From Tulasnella sp. 424 (Eukaryota > Basidiomycota > Agaricomycetes > Cantharellales > Tulasnellaceae): a stretch of DNA of 64,000 bases. Position 1 is the stretch's first letter, and every line of letters begins with the position of its first letter. The notes below the pieces were generated by a model that made no database searches, was not told the DNA's origin, and was given only the letters and a program-made list of their open reading frames with translations. Position numbers and translations under genes: made by a program. Positions 1 through 13,184 of this stretch are shown piece by piece. The DNA is taken from the NCBI GenBank assembly GCA_019633425.1, contig WSUB01000014.1:124001-188000 (forward strand), written 5' to 3'.

Positions 1-2895
1 AGAAGCTGTATAAAAGACCTGCGCAGCGGGGCAGGTCAGTTGGCCCTTCTGGTTTGGCTCGCATAAGTCCGGAACGGCGCCGAAAAGCCAGCGCTGAATG
101 CCGACTTGCACCGACGTCATCGCAATGGCGCTAATGATTTGGACTATATAGAGTCAGATGTAAAATAAGAGATTAGAATAAGAGCTGGCCATCTTTGATC
201 ATCCATCACACACCAACAAAGGTTTGCCGTGGTGGTATCTTCATGTAGTGGCCGAGTTTCAAACATTCGGTGAACGACGCCGCGGACGATAGCCATTGGA
301 CGGAAAAGCTTTTAAAAAGCTAGCATAAATCGTCGAGTAAATTCGGACTGTCGATGATGATTTGGTTCGTCATACACACCATATTATTCAAAGGGTTGCC
401 GCGCCAAATAGAACCCGGTATGATCTGTGCCAAGAGGTTGATATTGCTACCCAGCGTTGCAACCGAATAGATATACAATGCCGGGATCGTATATACGAAT
501 ACCAGGAAGGCGGCCAAGAGCAGTCCCCAGATTGGCAGATCAAGGTGTCCAATCTACACGAAGATGTGTCAGGCCAAAAAATGGATGGATCCAGAAAAAC
601 ACACCTGAATGGCTGCAACGGCTAAAGCAAAACTGACCACGAAAATCCCCGCATACCAGAGGGCTGGAACATCCGAATACTTGCGCATCAGCCGAGCGTG
701 GATGTCCTCATCCTCAGGTCGAGGACCTTTAAAGGCCTTCCAAAGTTCCTCCCCAAAGTCGAGGACGGTAGAGAAGACAATGGCAGTGGCGAGAACGAAT
801 GCAACCAGATACGTCGTGGCGAGACTGATCGGGATGTACAGAGGAGAGTATTCCGCATATGCCGTTGCATTGAACGTTTTGTCGGGATTGAGGATTCGAT
901 CAAGGTCGTATGGAAGACCAAATCGATCGTAAGCCGCGTATCCCATAATCGGAAGATGACCGGTTTTCAGGGTCTACCGTAAAGAATGCTAAGGATCAGT
1001 CGCTTGGCGAATTAGAAGCAATTGACGTACCCACGTTAGTATAGTATAGGATTGGTAAGATCACCCAATAGAACAGAACAAATCCAGCGAACACTTGGAC
1101 GCTGGCCCACCAGGGAACCAACATAGGGGTGCCCATAAAGGAAATTTGTGCCCAATCAAAGGTCAGGACGCCCATCCCAAGACCTGTAACTGTCCCAAAT
1201 AGCTGATTGACAACGGGATTTCCTGTGTTTTATTCAGCATTAGGTTTCTCGAGAAGAGTAGAATGACGCACTGGGAGCGATCCAGCAAATGAACGAGAAG
1301 TACGACAAGCCGGTAAACAGGAAACCTACAAATAAAATGATGAGAAATTGACAGCGATTTCAAGCCGGGGTCGATGCATGAGCCACTTACCAGGAATAAA
1401 ATAATAGACCGCGGAAAGTCCCACAAAAAGGGAAAAGAACTTGATTCGTGTCAATCTGAGTTGTTCCGCTACGTTTCCGGCGTGGAGTGTGTTCATCATA
1501 GAAGACATTATGAGCGAAGTTGGCCTGAATAGTGCATTCGTGTCAGGGGAGGTCAGTCAGTCGGCTCGAATCGGACGGTGGCAAGGAGATACCAAATCAT
1601 TGCACTGGGAGACACAAAGAGCCGCTTCGTGAACCAGCCGAACGAGTAAGAGAGTGTGAGTGTGCTGAGATAAAAGCAAAAGGAGAATCTGAAAGTCGAT
1701 TTCGATCGCTCTGTTAGACTCGAACAGATACTGAGTATCTGTACTCACCCTGTGCTCAGTTCCATATCGTAGTACTTTCGAGCGACGAGAACAAAGTTCA
1801 GACCGTAGGGGGCCGAGATGGGACAGTTAGACATGATGTAGATTAAGGTATGTTCCTTGATGCTGAATGGTCCCGGATTGAGGGTGAATGCAGACCCTCC
1901 AATCCATGGAATTACCTCGGGGATGAACCAAAGACGAATCGGTAAGACGTATTCCATAAGCTTGCCCGTAATATATGCGGCCAGACTGAACATGTTCATG
2001 ATTCGACGTCAATTTGTATTTTCAAAGTCCCCATTGCTTCGAAAGACTCACAAGACAACCAATGAGCCCATAAAGGCACCGGGGAATCTCAGGTTAAGCA
2101 CCATGTTCAAGGCGGTGGCGATCGAACAAAGTGTTAAACCAACGAACCACATCCGGAATGTCATGCTCGGCATGTCCGGATCGTCTGTGTCTGAGACACA
2201 CGCTCGAACTTCGGCGTAAGGTGAATCATCCTGCCCAACGTTGGGAATATTTTCAGGCTGACTGAGGCCACCACCGTTCGGGTCTTGCGGAAGATGGCTA
2301 TCTCTGAGAGGACGGAACCGTTAACACCCATATAGCTTCATACGTGAGGGCTTGCCGCAACCTACATGGAGGATTCCAGGTCTGCTTCCTTGTCAGATTC
2401 GGGAAGGGGGTCATCGCGGGTAGGAGCTGACGAGGCGGGCTCCGTAGAGGAAATCGACGGTGTTCCACCAGACGACTGCGTTTGGTCGTCGTTCGGCCGC
2501 TCGGGTTGGTGTGGGGGCTGGGAATACGCGAATGGATTATGTGAGCTCATCGTACGAGGTCCTGTAGTCGTAAACGGGCTTTCCCTTCCCCGGACAGTCG
2601 GAGGATAACCGGGGAAGGGTAGTGGAAGTGGGAGAGTTTGATCGTCTCCTGGTGTGAGGAGAGGTGGGGAATATGGTGTTGGAAGGCCTGTTCCAGTATC
2701 TGCTGAAGTCGGATTTCTGGTCGACACTTGATCATTTCCCGATCGTCCTTGGGAGGGAGGCGGGAGGGAGAATGCAAATACGTTGAATGGGGAGATTGAG
2801 CCCCCAATTGGTGTGCCTACTGACGATCGCCGATCGTACACGACTGCCTCGTCCTGAGCGGCGCTGGATGGTGTGGGACTTGAATGAGTCGCCAT
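1..2895 (-). CDS. OPT-family oligopeptide transporter, copy 1 (C-terminus cut by window edge)
   Basis: A proton-coupled small-peptide transporter of the fungal OPT family, expected in the plasma membrane. The start at 2895 opens a Ser/Pro-rich cytosolic leader of about 175 residues. The next exons give the first membrane segments, then the hallmark NPGPFSIKEHTLIYIMSN (about 1.84-1.91 kb), the segment YDLDRILNPDKTFN followed by YAEYSPLYIPIS (about 0.8-0.9 kb), and the conserved loop LKLGHYMKIPPR just upstream of the window start. These landmarks are family knowledge; the reading and order are seen here. Introns of about 50-90 nt interrupt it. The last roughly 200 residues lie outside the window, so intactness cannot be fully judged. 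It is a near-duplicate of the gene at 5202-8937. Confidence 0.88.
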
Positions 2896-4007
2896 GGATG
2901 TGCTTAACTGTCTTGGGAGTGCGGTACCCGAGCCTTTTATGATTTCGGACTGGATTGATCAGACCCCAATGCCAAGAGCCGGCCTTCCTCCTATTTCGAC
3001 TGCCGAATGAAAAGACGTCAGTGGAGCGGTGAAGCTTCCTAGAAGAGCACATACCACTCTAGGAAAGGAGAGCGCTACTAGGGCGTCACATAAGTACTCC
3101 GAAAGTCGTCCTCACTCTATCCGCCTTCCGAAACAGCGTGACGGGCCAGAGGCAGCGCGTACTCATTCGCTGGACCAGTTAGATACGGCCAGTTGACGCC
3201 CCTTTGTCTTCGATCGGGGTTATCTCTTGGGAGTTCCGGGGCATGCCGGTTTGCGAGCTCAATCGCCGATGGGCCTAGACGTTGCCAAGCAAATATACTC
3301 CTGATACAGTCAATAACACACTGGATTCAGATGGCGTCGTCGGGCACTAGTCCAACCACACGCGATATCGAAACTATTGCTGTATTTGTCGGCCGACCGG
3401 CGCTTTCAACGATCGTTCTCCTTCCGGAGGGAGGAAAAGCAGGGAGGGCCGGTGTGGCTGTACATGGCAGGCGATGACGGACGACCCTCCGGCTTTTTGG
3501 CAGCATTTAAATTTCAGTGCGGCGGTTGTAGAAAATGCGCGAGTCTTGAGATGGTCTGGTTCGGATATGGGCTGGGTAGTTCAAAGGACGGGGAGTGAGG
3601 CTGTTCAAAACGGGGAATGGTTTAGAACGGAGTTAGACGGATTTAAGGATCAAGCAGCAAGTTTTCTACGCCCGGCTTCTACGGGGATAAGGGTCTATAT
3701 CCGTGAGCGTTCACCTGCCTGGATTGCTGCACAATATGGATACCTGGAAGCGAGCCATACAAGCACTACCCTCCCATGTACTTCGATGCCGACACTGAGA
3801 CTAGAGTCAGGGGGATGAACAATACAAAAAATCACCAATTGACCTAGTTCGAAAATACAACCCATGTAACCCAGAACTACAAAAAAAGAAACCCTCGTCT
3901 AAGTAATCTCAAGTTATCAAATTTGGTCGTAATGATCCCGGAGGACGGAAGAACGGGGGGTTGAAGAGAAAGGGGAACACTAAACCGCCCGCGGTAACTT
4001 ACGACCT
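2896..4007. other. Intergenic: upstream region of OPT copy 1 and 3' flank of the membrane-protein pseudogene
   Basis: No credible gene is seen. Short open frames exist on both strands but differ in frame and stops from the matching stretch at 8938-10070, so they are probably not coding. The region should hold the promoter of OPT copy 1 (minus strand, reading leftward from 2895). Confidence 0.6.
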
Positions 4008-5040
4008 CTACGAAAATCCACCACCTTTCGCTTCCTCGGGTCTAGGCACGTCCGTCTGACTCTCGATCGCGCTCAACTCCAAGCCTTCTTTAACGCTGAA
4101 CTTCGCACTCGCCAACGTCTCCTCGTCAAAGTCCCTCGACCTCGACCTTCTAGAGGGGTTAAAGTCCATGCGAACGCCTGCAGCCGCGGCAAGAGCAGAA
4201 TTGCGTCTGGCTGAGGCAGCGAGCCTCTTGTTTTGCTGTCGGCACCTGTACGCGAAGAACAAGGCGGCCAACGCGAGCGCGCCGAGGATCGCTCCGACGA
4301 TGATTCCGATCGTAGCTGACCTCGATAAGGAACCAACTTCGGCGTGGGCGTCGCTCGAGTTGGGGATGCTTGTTGAGGCGATGGGTCCGTCTAGGGCCGG
4401 TGATAATCTGGTGCCATATTAAAAGGATTAGCGACTCAAAAATCCTACCAAATATCACGGGAGAGAACGTTGAAAACTCACCCAGAGGTGGCGATTGACC
4501 TGGTGTAAACTCGAGCATGGTCGACTACGACGCGGCTCTTGTCGGCTCTTGGTAAGTGATAGTGCGAGAACCAAGACCGAGGTTAGAGTTGTGAGCGAGA
4601 ATGGTGACTGAGCTGGAGGTGGTGTTGGAAGGGCTGTACGAGATCGGTTTGGCGCCGTCCACTGAGACTTGATACAGACTGTACTGATCCTCCACTGCAC
4701 CCCACAGCGTTATAGCATCCCCTGTTTACCGTGGTCAGGCTTCCCGTCGGTTCGATTTGCTCACCTTCAAAGGTATACGAAATTTCGCTCCCGCTCCCTT
4801 CACTGACATGGTACGTCCCAGCAGTTCGACCATCACCAGGGTAAGCCGCGTTGGTATTCCATTGACCAGTGGCGACGAACCCGTCCTGTTCGAAAAGCTG
4901 GCCATCGTTCATGCTCATTATCATATCGGCTTCGTCTCCCAGATCCATCTCGACGATGATCGACTCCAAGAGTCTTGCCGGATTCACGATGACAGTGTGC
5001 TCTTCATTTTGGGCGAGATTGACTGCACGGTAAAGCAAGT
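4008..5040 (-). pseudogene. Single-pass membrane protein, copy 1, truncated and frameshifted
   Basis: Homologous to the intact gene at 10071-11411. Exon 2 (the VNLAQNEEHTVIVNPARLL region), exon 3 starting GDAITLWGAVEDQYSLYQ, the transmembrane helix and the basic cytosolic tail (ending near DVPRPEEAKGGGFS) are all recognisable. It lacks exon 1 and the start of exon 2, because the duplication ends at 5040. It also has a 10-nt deletion at about 4551-4552 relative to copy 2, just after ITL-coding sequence, which shifts the frame into an early stop. It is therefore read as a pseudogene by two independent lesions. Confidence 0.8.
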
Positions 5041-5201
5041 ATCTGGTCATGAGATCCTGGTATCCAACCTGCCTCTAGGCCGGGAGGTGTGATTGCCCAT
5101 TTACGGATTGGTCTTCGGAGTGCATCTGATCCCGACCACAAGCCAAGCGTTATTAAGATCCGTACAATAACAGGCGAGTATATAATCTTCTGAATATATA
5201 T

Positions 5202-8200
5202 CTAAAATCCGATGTTGGGATCTGTCGGGTAGTATGGTGTCCCGAGAGCATCGGCCGCTGGAAAGAAAGCAGTTATAGAGTCATTCCTCGGCCGCAAGGA
5301 ATCGCGGCTAACCCGGGTTAACCTACTTTCTGTCCACACTGTGTTCCCCCACCAATTCAACCTCAATGTGCTGGACTTCGGCAGTTGGAGCAGTAAAAAT
5401 ACTAGGATTGATCCAATTGCGGTTCCTATCATTTTGCAAGATAAGCGTTAAAATGAGGTACCAAGGCAAGCATTTGACACGTACCTGTTTGTAGAGCAGC
5501 TCCCAGAATATAGTTATACCGGAACCACCACCTATGATAGCGAGTGCGAATCAAGAACTCTATGATTTTGCCCAAGGTGAGAACACGAAGTAAAGAGGAC
5601 GCATGTCGGCAACAAAAACTGACGAAATATGAACGTAACCAAAAACCAGCTCGAATAGTTGATGCCAGTCGCCGGTGGGATGGTCGTGGATCCTGCAATA
5701 AATAGGAGCGAAACGCGATGGAGCTTCTTCATTCGGAGCTTTCGACGACAAAACCAGATAACAAGCGGTGCAACGACCCCCGCGACCAACCCAGATACTT
5801 GAATTACTTGCATGCCACCTTTTGCGAATTGGATTTTTGGACCAATGACCCCCCTGGAGCCAGAGAAGAGAAGAAGGTTGAGTGAGAAGGCGTTCACGAC
5901 TCGACAGTGGCTTGTACGTAGGAGTCCATCACTCGCGATGCTTCCCGAGGAGGATGGCATCTTGGTGTTTTCGCGAGGTTTCACCCTCAACGCTACACGT
6001 CACCACTGAAACGAGGATCGTAGCGCTCACCATATAATAGAAGCTGTATAAAAGACCTGTGCACTGGGGCAGGTCAGCAGGCCCTTCTGGTTTGGTTCGC
6101 ATAAGTCCGGAACCGTGTCAAAAAGCCAGCGCTGGATGCCGACTTGCACCGACGTCACCGCGATGGCGCTAATGATTTGGACTCAAATGTAAAATAAGAG
6201 ATTAGAATAAGAGCTGGCCATCTTTGATCATCCATCACACACCAACAAAGGTTTGCCGTGGTGGTATCTTCATGTAGTGGCCGATTTTCAAGCTTTCAGT
6301 GAACCACAGCGCGGAAGCTAGCCATTGGACGGAAAAGGTTTTAAAAAGCTAGCATAAATCATCGAGTAAATTCAAGCTGTCGATGATGATTTGGTTCGTC
6401 GTACACACCATATTGTTCAAAGGGTTGCCGCGCCAAATAGAGCCCGGTAGGATTTGTGCCAGGAGGTTGATAGCCATGCCCAGCATTGCAACCGAATATA
6501 TGTATAATGTCGGAATCGACCATATAAATACCAGAAAGGCGGCCAAGAGCAGTCCCCAGATTGGCAGATCAAGGTGTCCAATCTACACGAAGACCTGTCA
6601 GGCCGAAACAATGAATGGATCCAGAAAAACACACCTGAATGGCTGCAGCGGCTAGAGCAAAACTGACCACGAAAACCCCCGCATACCAGAGGGCTGGAAC
6701 CTCCGAATACTTGCGCATCAGCCGAGCGTGGACGTCCTCATCCTCAGGTCGAGGACCTTTTTTAAAGGCTTTCCAAAGTTCCTCCCCAAAGTCGAGGACG
6801 GTAGAGAAGACAATGGCAGTGGCGAGAACGAATTGGACTAGATACGTCGTAGTGAGACTGATCGGGATGTACAGAGGAGAGTATTCCGCATATGCCGCTG
6901 CATTGAACGTCTTGTCGGGATTGAGGATTCGATCAAGGTCGTATGGAAGACCAAACCGATCGTAAGCCACGTATCCCATAATCGGAAGATGACCGGTTTT
7001 CAGGGTCTACCGTAAAGGACGCAGAGGATCAGTCGCTTGGCAAATTAGAAGCAATTGCCTTACCCACGTTAGTATAGTATAGGATTGGTAAGATCACCCA
7101 GTAGAACAGAACAAATCCAGCAAACGCTTGGACGCTGGCCCACCAAGGAACCAACATAGGAGAGCCCATAAAGGAAATTTGTGCCCAATCAAAGGTCAGG
7201 ACGCCCATCCCAAGACCTGTAACTGTCCCAAATAGCTGATTGACAACGGTATTTCCTGTGTTTTATTCAGCACTAGGTTTCTCGAGGAGAGAAGAACGAC
7301 GCACTGGGAGCGATCCAGCAAATGAACGAGAAGTACGACAAGCCGGTGAACAGAAACCCTACAGATAGAATGGTGAGCAATCGACAAAGGTTTCAAGTCG
7401 GGACCGATGGATGAGCCGCATACCAGGAATAAAATAGTAGACCGCGGAAAGTCCCACAAAAAGGGAAAAGAACTTGATTCGTGTCAATCTGAGTTGTTCG
7501 TCTCCGTTTCTGGCGTGGAGCGCGTTCATCATAGAAGAAACGATGAGCGCCGTTGGCCTGGTTAGCGCATTCGCGTCACGGAAGTTCAGTCAGTCGGCTC
7601 AGTTTGGACGGTAGCAAGAACATACCAAACCCTTGCACTGGGATACACAAAGAGCCGCCGCGTGAGCCAGCCAAATGAGAAAGAGAGTGTGAGTGTGCTG
7701 AGATAAAAGCAAAAGGAGAATCTGAAAGTCGATTTCGATCGCTGTGTTAGACTCGAATGCTTTACAGCGGGTCTCTGTACTCACCCTGTGCTCAGTTCCA
7801 CATCATAGTACTTTCGAGCGACGAGAACAAAGTTCAGGCCGTAGGGGGTTGTGATGGGACCGTTGGACATGGTGTAGATTAAGCTATGCTCCTTGATGCT
7901 GAATGGTCCCGGATTGAGGGTGAACGTAGACCCTCCGATCCACGGTATTACGTCGGGGATGAACCAAAGACGAATGGGTAGGACGAATTCCATCAGCTTG
8001 CCCATAATATATGCGACCAGACTGAACATGTCCATGGTTCGACGTCAGTCTAAATTTTCGTAGTCCCCCCGTAGCTTCAAAAGACTCACAGGATAACCAA
8101 CGTGTTTACAAAAGCACCTGGGAATCTCAGGCTAAGCACCATGTTCAAGGCCGTGGCGATCGAACAGAGTGTTAAACCAATGAACCACATCCGGAATGTC

Positions 8201-8937
8201 ATGCTCGGCATGTCCGGATCGTCGGTGTTCGAGACACATGCTCGAACTTCCGCGAAAGGTGAATCGACCTGCCCAACGTTGGGAATATTTTCAGGCTGAC
8301 TGAAACCACCGCCGTTCGGGTCTTGCGGAAGATCGCTATCTCTGAGAGGACGGAACCGTTAACACCCATATACCTTCATATGTACGTGAGGGTTTGCCGC
8401 AACTTACCTGGAGGATTCCAGGTCTGCTTCCTTGTCTGATTCGGGAAGGGGGCCATCGCGGGTAGGAACTAACGAGGCGGGTTCCGTAGAGGAAATCGGC
8501 AGTGTTCCACCAGACGACTGCGTCTGGTCGTCGTTCGGCCGCTCGGGTTGGTGTGGGGGCTGGGAATACGCGAATGGGTTATGTGAGCTCATCGTACGAG
8601 GTCCTGTGGTTGTAAGCGGGCTTTCCCTTCCCAGGGCACTCGGAGGATGGCCCGGGAAGGGTAGTGGAAGCGGGAGAGGTTGGTCCTCTCCCGGTGTGAG
8701 GAGAGGTGGGGAATACGGTGTTGGAAGACCTGTTCCGGTATCTGCTGACGTCGGATTTCTGGTCGATCCTCGGTCGTTTCCCGACCTTCCTTGGGAGGGA
8801 GGCGGGAGGGAGAATGCAAATACGTTGAATGGGGAGATTGAACCCCCAGTTGGTGCGCCTACTGACGATCGTCGATCATACACGACTGTCTCATCGTGAG
8901 CGGCGCTGGATGGTGCGGGACTTGAAGGAGTCGCCAT
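5202..8937 (-). CDS. OPT-family oligopeptide transporter, copy 2 (complete)
   Basis: Complete copy of the transporter. It starts at 8937 with a long Ser/Pro-rich leader. The second exon carries NTDDPDMPSMTFRMWFIG into the first helices, followed by NPGPFSIKEH (about 7.9 kb), a Y-N-V-G/N-P-D type loop, ILNPDKTFNAAAYAEYSPL (about 6.9 kb), SLKIGHYMKIPPR (about 6.27 kb), and CPSAQVFYTASIIW (about 6.05 kb). The final exons give IGPKIQFAKGG, a TTIPPATGINY loop and RYHRWWFRYNYILGAALQTG, ending GTPYYPTDPNIGF with the stop at 5202. All are OPT signatures in the right order. I count about 9-12 short introns; exact junctions need transcript support. No disabling lesion was noticed. Role by family: uptake of tetra- or pentapeptides or glutathione-like substrates with protons. 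Confidence 0.9.
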
Positions 8938-11125
8938 GGATGTGTTTGACGTATTTCGGGAGTGCGGTATCCGGGCCTTTTATGATTTCGGACTGGATTG
9001 GTTAGACCCCAACGCCAAGACCCGGCTTTCCTCCTACTTCGACTGCCGAATGAAACGACGTCAGTTGAGCAATGAAGCTTCGTAGAAGATCTCATACCAT
9101 TATAGGAAAGGAGAGCGCTACGAGGGCGTCTCATGAGTAGCCCGAAAGTCGCCCTAACTATATCCGCCTTCCGAAAACAGCGTGTGACGGACCAGAGGCA
9201 GCGCGTACTCATTCGCTGGACCAGTTAGATGACGACCAGTCGACGCCCCTTTGACTTCGAACGAGGTTATCTCTAGGTAGTTCCGGGGCATGCCGGTTTG
9301 CGAGTTCAATCACCGATGTGTCGAGACGTTGCCAAGCAAATGCACTCCTAATACAGTCAAAAACACACTGGATTCAGATGGCGTCCTCGGGCACCCATCC
9401 AACTTACTGGATTCGTCGGCCGACTGGCGCTTTCAACGATCGTTCTCCTTCCGGAGGGAGGAAAAGCAGGGAGGACCGGTGTGGCTGTACATGACAGGCG
9501 ATGACGGACGACCCTCCGCTTTTTTGGCAGCATTCAAACTTTATTGCGACGGTTGTAGAAAATGCGCGAGTCTTGAGATAGTCTGGTTCGGATATCTTAT
9601 ATGGGCTGGGCAGTTCAAAGGACGGGGAGCGCTGGTGATCATGGTCAAAAGCGGGGAATGGTTGAGGGCGGAGTTAGACGGATGTAATAATCAAGCTGCA
9701 AACAAGAGCAAGTTTTGCTTCTGCGGGGATAAGGGTCTATATCCGTGAGCGTTAACCTGCCTGGATTGCTGCATTGCCCTCTGGTAAATATGGATGCCTG
9801 GAAGCGAGCCATACAAGCAGTACCCTCCCATGTACTTTGACGCCGACAGTGGGACTAGAGTCAGGAGGATGAACAATACAAAAAATCACCAATTGACCAA
9901 GTTCGAAAATACAACCCATGTAACCCAGAAATACAAAAAAGAAACCCTCGTCTAACTAATCTATCACCGCCACATAATCTCAAGTCATCAAAATTGGTCG
10001 TAATAATCCCGGAGGATGGGAGGAAGGGGGAGTTGAAGAGAAAGGGGAACATTATATCGCTCGCGGTAACTCACGACCTCCACGAAAATCCACCACCCTT
10101 CGCCGCTTCCTCGGGTCTAGGCACGTCCGTCTGACTCTCGATTGCGCTCAACTCCAAGCCTTCTTTAATGCTGAACTTCGAACTCGCCAAAGTCTCCTCG
10201 TCAAAGTCCCTCGACCTTCTAGAGGGGTTAAAGTCCATGCGAACGCCTGCAGCGACGGCAAGAGCAGAATTGCGTCTGGTCGTGGCAGCGAGCCTCTTGT
10301 TCTGCTGTCGACGCCTATACGCGAAGAACAAGGCGACCAACAAGAGTGCGCCGAGGATCGCTCCGACGATGATGCCGATCGTAGCTGACTTGGATAAGGA
10401 ACCAATGGCGTGGGCGTCGCTCGAGTTGGAGGTGCTTGTTGAGGTGATGGGTCCTGCTATGGTCGGTGATGATCTGGTGACATATTAAAGCGATTAGCGA
10501 CTCGAAAATTCGACCAAAGATCACGGGGAAAAGGGTTGAAAACTCACCCAGAGGTGGCGGTTGACTTGGTGTAAACTTGAGCATAGTCGACTTCGATGCG
10601 GCTCTTGCCGTCTCTTGGTAAGCTCGTCAACGTGATAGTGTGAGAACCGAGACCGAGGTTGGAGTAGTGAGCGAGAATGGTGATTGGGCTGGTGATGGTG
10701 GTGTTGGAAGGGCTGTACGCGATTGGTTTGGCGCCGTCCATTGAGACTTGATACAGAGTGTACTGGCCCTCAGTTGCACCCCACAGCGTTATCGCGTCCC
10801 CTGTTCACCGTGGTCAGGCTTCCCGTCGGTTGGACGGTGTCGATTTGCTCACCTTCAAAGGTATACGAAATTTCGCTCCCGCTCCCTTCACTGACATGGC
10901 ACGTCCCATCAGCTCGGCCATCACCAAGACAAGCGTTGGTATTCCATTGACCAGTGGCGATGAACCCGTCCTGTAGGAAAAGCTGGCCATCGTCCATGCT
11001 CATCATCATATCCGCCTCGTCCCCCAGATCCATCTCGACGATAACCGAGTCCAAGAGTCTTGCCGGATTCACGATGACAGTGTGCTCTTCGTTTTGGGCG
11101 AGATTGACTGCATGGTAAAGCAAGT
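6041..11125. repeat. Tandem duplication, right unit
   Basis: Partner of 1-5040. The offset drifts from about 6040 at the left to 6085 at the right because of small indels. The 3' end of OPT copy 2 (5041-6040) belongs to the same original unit, whose counterpart for copy 1 lies left of the window. Confidence 0.9.
8938..10070. other. Intergenic: OPT copy 2 upstream region and 3' flank of the membrane-protein gene
   Basis: Matches 2896-4007 with many substitutions and indels. No gene is supported. Confidence 0.6.
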
Positions 11126-11411
11126 CATCTGAAGGGACGCGGTTGGAAACGAAAGTAAGCGAGTCGAGGTAGAGGGTGTACGGTACGATCTGGGTTTCCC
11201 ATACGCTGTTGACCCTGTTGAAAGAGACGAGCGGCGGAGGAGAAGGTAAGGGGTGTGGGGATAACGATAAGCGCTCGGCCGGCGGCGAGGTGCGTACAAT
11301 GCACAAGTGGCCTGGGAAACTTACCAGATCGAGGAGCCGTTGAAGATCAGACTGCCTAGCGCGATAAGAGGAGAAGGTGCTGCAATCGTAACGTTGAACT
11401 TCATCTTTCAC
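10071..11411 (-). CDS. Single-pass plasma-membrane protein with glycosylated ectodomain (unknown function)
   Basis: Start chosen at 11411, giving MKFNVTIAAPSPLIALGS and a first intron after about 27 codons (GT at 11330s, AG before VNSVWETQIVPY). Exon 2 runs through NEEHTVIVNPARLLDSVIVEMD and GQWNTNACLGDG to YTFEG. Exon 3 begins GDAITLWGATEGQYTLYQ and contains potential N-glycosylation sites. A further exon gives a helix of small and aliphatic residues (IGIIVGAILGALLLVALFF) followed by YRRRQQNKR, a typical stop-transfer, and a cytosolic tail of about 75 residues ending GGFSWRS. This architecture (WNT/N motif, F-E-G-x-A-I-x-L-x-G strand, single helix, basic tail) is common in agaricomycete genomes without known function. 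The ectodomain may bind ligand or wall polymer, which is only a guess. Its tandem copy at 4008-5040 is dead. Confidence 0.75.
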
Positions 11412-13184
11412 CTTTCTTCAATCGGGGAAGGGTACAGCCAAGGGGAGGGGGGTGTATGGACAGAGGGAAGGGGAAACCTCTGAGAATCAAGCTCGTATCA
11501 GCGGGGGCATGCTATTATAAAGGAGAACGTTTTCCGGCATCTTTCTTCCGCCCCGAGAGCCCCTTGATGCACACGCTTCGATCGCTGACCCTCCTCAAGG
11601 CTGATGGGAATTCGGAAGAATAAGCGCTAGGGGTAATAAAACTGCAAATGGGTGTCAGGATGCCATTCAACACTGATTAGGAAATACGGATCCTGATTGG
11701 ACGATGGACCAGAACCCAACCGACTCCGCGAGGCAGAGAGATTTGAATGGGCTTGGCTCGGTCAACAGACCACCCCAGCCCGGCAAACGTCCTTATGCAT
11801 GGTTATCACAGATATCATGTCCTCTATCGGCTAGGAGTGGGAAGCCCGAACTCCTTGTTGCTATTTTGTGCTCTCCTATCGGTATGTCTTCAATGGCTCA
11901 TGCTAGTTCAGCGACATCTTTGTTCGACGATCGGATGAGTATAAATTAGGAGAAAGGAAGGTAAGGGCCGGCATTCAGATGAAGGGCAGGAGGTTTTTCG
12001 TGAAAGGTTCGAAAGGTTTGCGTGTTTGACGACGGTTCGGAGTGATATCGCCGCTAATGTCCGAAAGCCTCCACTCCAAAGGTCAAGGTCAAGCTCGACC
12101 ACCATTTGACGGTCCTCCCTCCTTCGTCGTCTTCATCAACTCCCCTCCCTTCGGCCGCGACGCAAGCAGTGGCAAGGTTGACCAATCGCGGCGCAACGCG
12201 AGTTGTGGCCAATCGTCTGCAGCACCAGGCCAGCCAGGTCCATCCAGGAGGACGAAAAGCCCTTTCACGGCGGTGAAATATCGAAATCCCCGACGCTCGA
12301 TTTCCTGAGTGATGGTGGTATCAGGCGGTTTCCGCATTGAGAGGAAATGGCCGGAGAGATCTCCGGCGACTTATCCAAGGCGAGATCCCCCAAAAGGAAC
12401 ATATTATAGATAAATCTCCGGAGGTCCGACCAGAGGAGGTCAAGCCCCCGATCACTCCAAAAGGCCGTCGAATAACTCCGTGATCACTCTAGGACAACCA
12501 ACAGACGACCTCCGACTAATGATAGTCGATACGTGAAGCGTCATCGACTTCTCCAAGTATGATGCTACTTTCTCCTTGAGGTATTTGGATGTACGGTGAG
12601 GGGGAAATTTGAGTCCAAAGCGTCAGTATACCCAACGCAACCTGGCTGTTCGGATATCATTGTTTTTAAGGACTTACTACGGCGGTATGGTTATAAGTCA
12701 ATAATGTAGCTGTAAGTAGTAGATCCACGTATTCTAGAGCCCATTAATTATGGAAGTCACGTTTAACTCCACGCGAGGTCGGGGTGGTGGTTTATATGAT
12801 GTTCGGGTAAGCGACAGACAATAAGCGAGCCTGACAACCCGAGAAGCTCTCCTCAAGAGCTTGATTCTATTAGTACAAGAGAATGAGAAGTCCGCCGTGG
12901 CGACCATCTCCTCCATTCCTTGCCTGCACTGGTCGTCCTTGGTTCACCTCACCCTTGCAAACATCACAGTCAGTGGAGGGACGCAATGTCACACATTATA
13001 AGCTCGCGCTTCTTGGAATTAAAGAAAGCAAGTGAAATTAAAGCAATGGCTATAGGAATGAAGGGCAAGCGATAAGCAAGAGCTACTTGTACGAACGACA
13101 GCAGTGCAGAGCTGTGCTCGCATTATTTCACGCCTAAGACGGGTGTGACACAGGTAAAGGTCTAAGAGGATCGAATATCTCGAA
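11412..13184. other. Intergenic, about 1.8 kb
   Basis: Holds the upstream region of the membrane-protein gene. An inverted motif around ctccgg is repeated near 12350-12425. Open frames near 12.1-12.3 kb on both strands have no recognisable motifs. Nothing else is supported. Confidence 0.5.

Larger units (their letters stand above)
1..5040. repeat. Tandem duplication, left unit
   Basis: This stretch aligns throughout with 6041-11125, with scattered substitutions and small indels. The left end of the unit lies outside the window. The right break is sharp: the copies agree up to the bases taaagcaagt at 5031-5040 (ending 11125 in the other copy) and then diverge, inside an exon of the membrane-protein gene. 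The divergence between copies says this is an old duplication and not a simple assembly duplicate. Confidence 0.9.

Noticed and set aside
3193..3818. Plus-strand open frames between OPT copy 1 and the membrane-protein pseudogene
   Set aside because: The matching stretch at 9237-9880 has different frames and indels, so there is no coding constraint.
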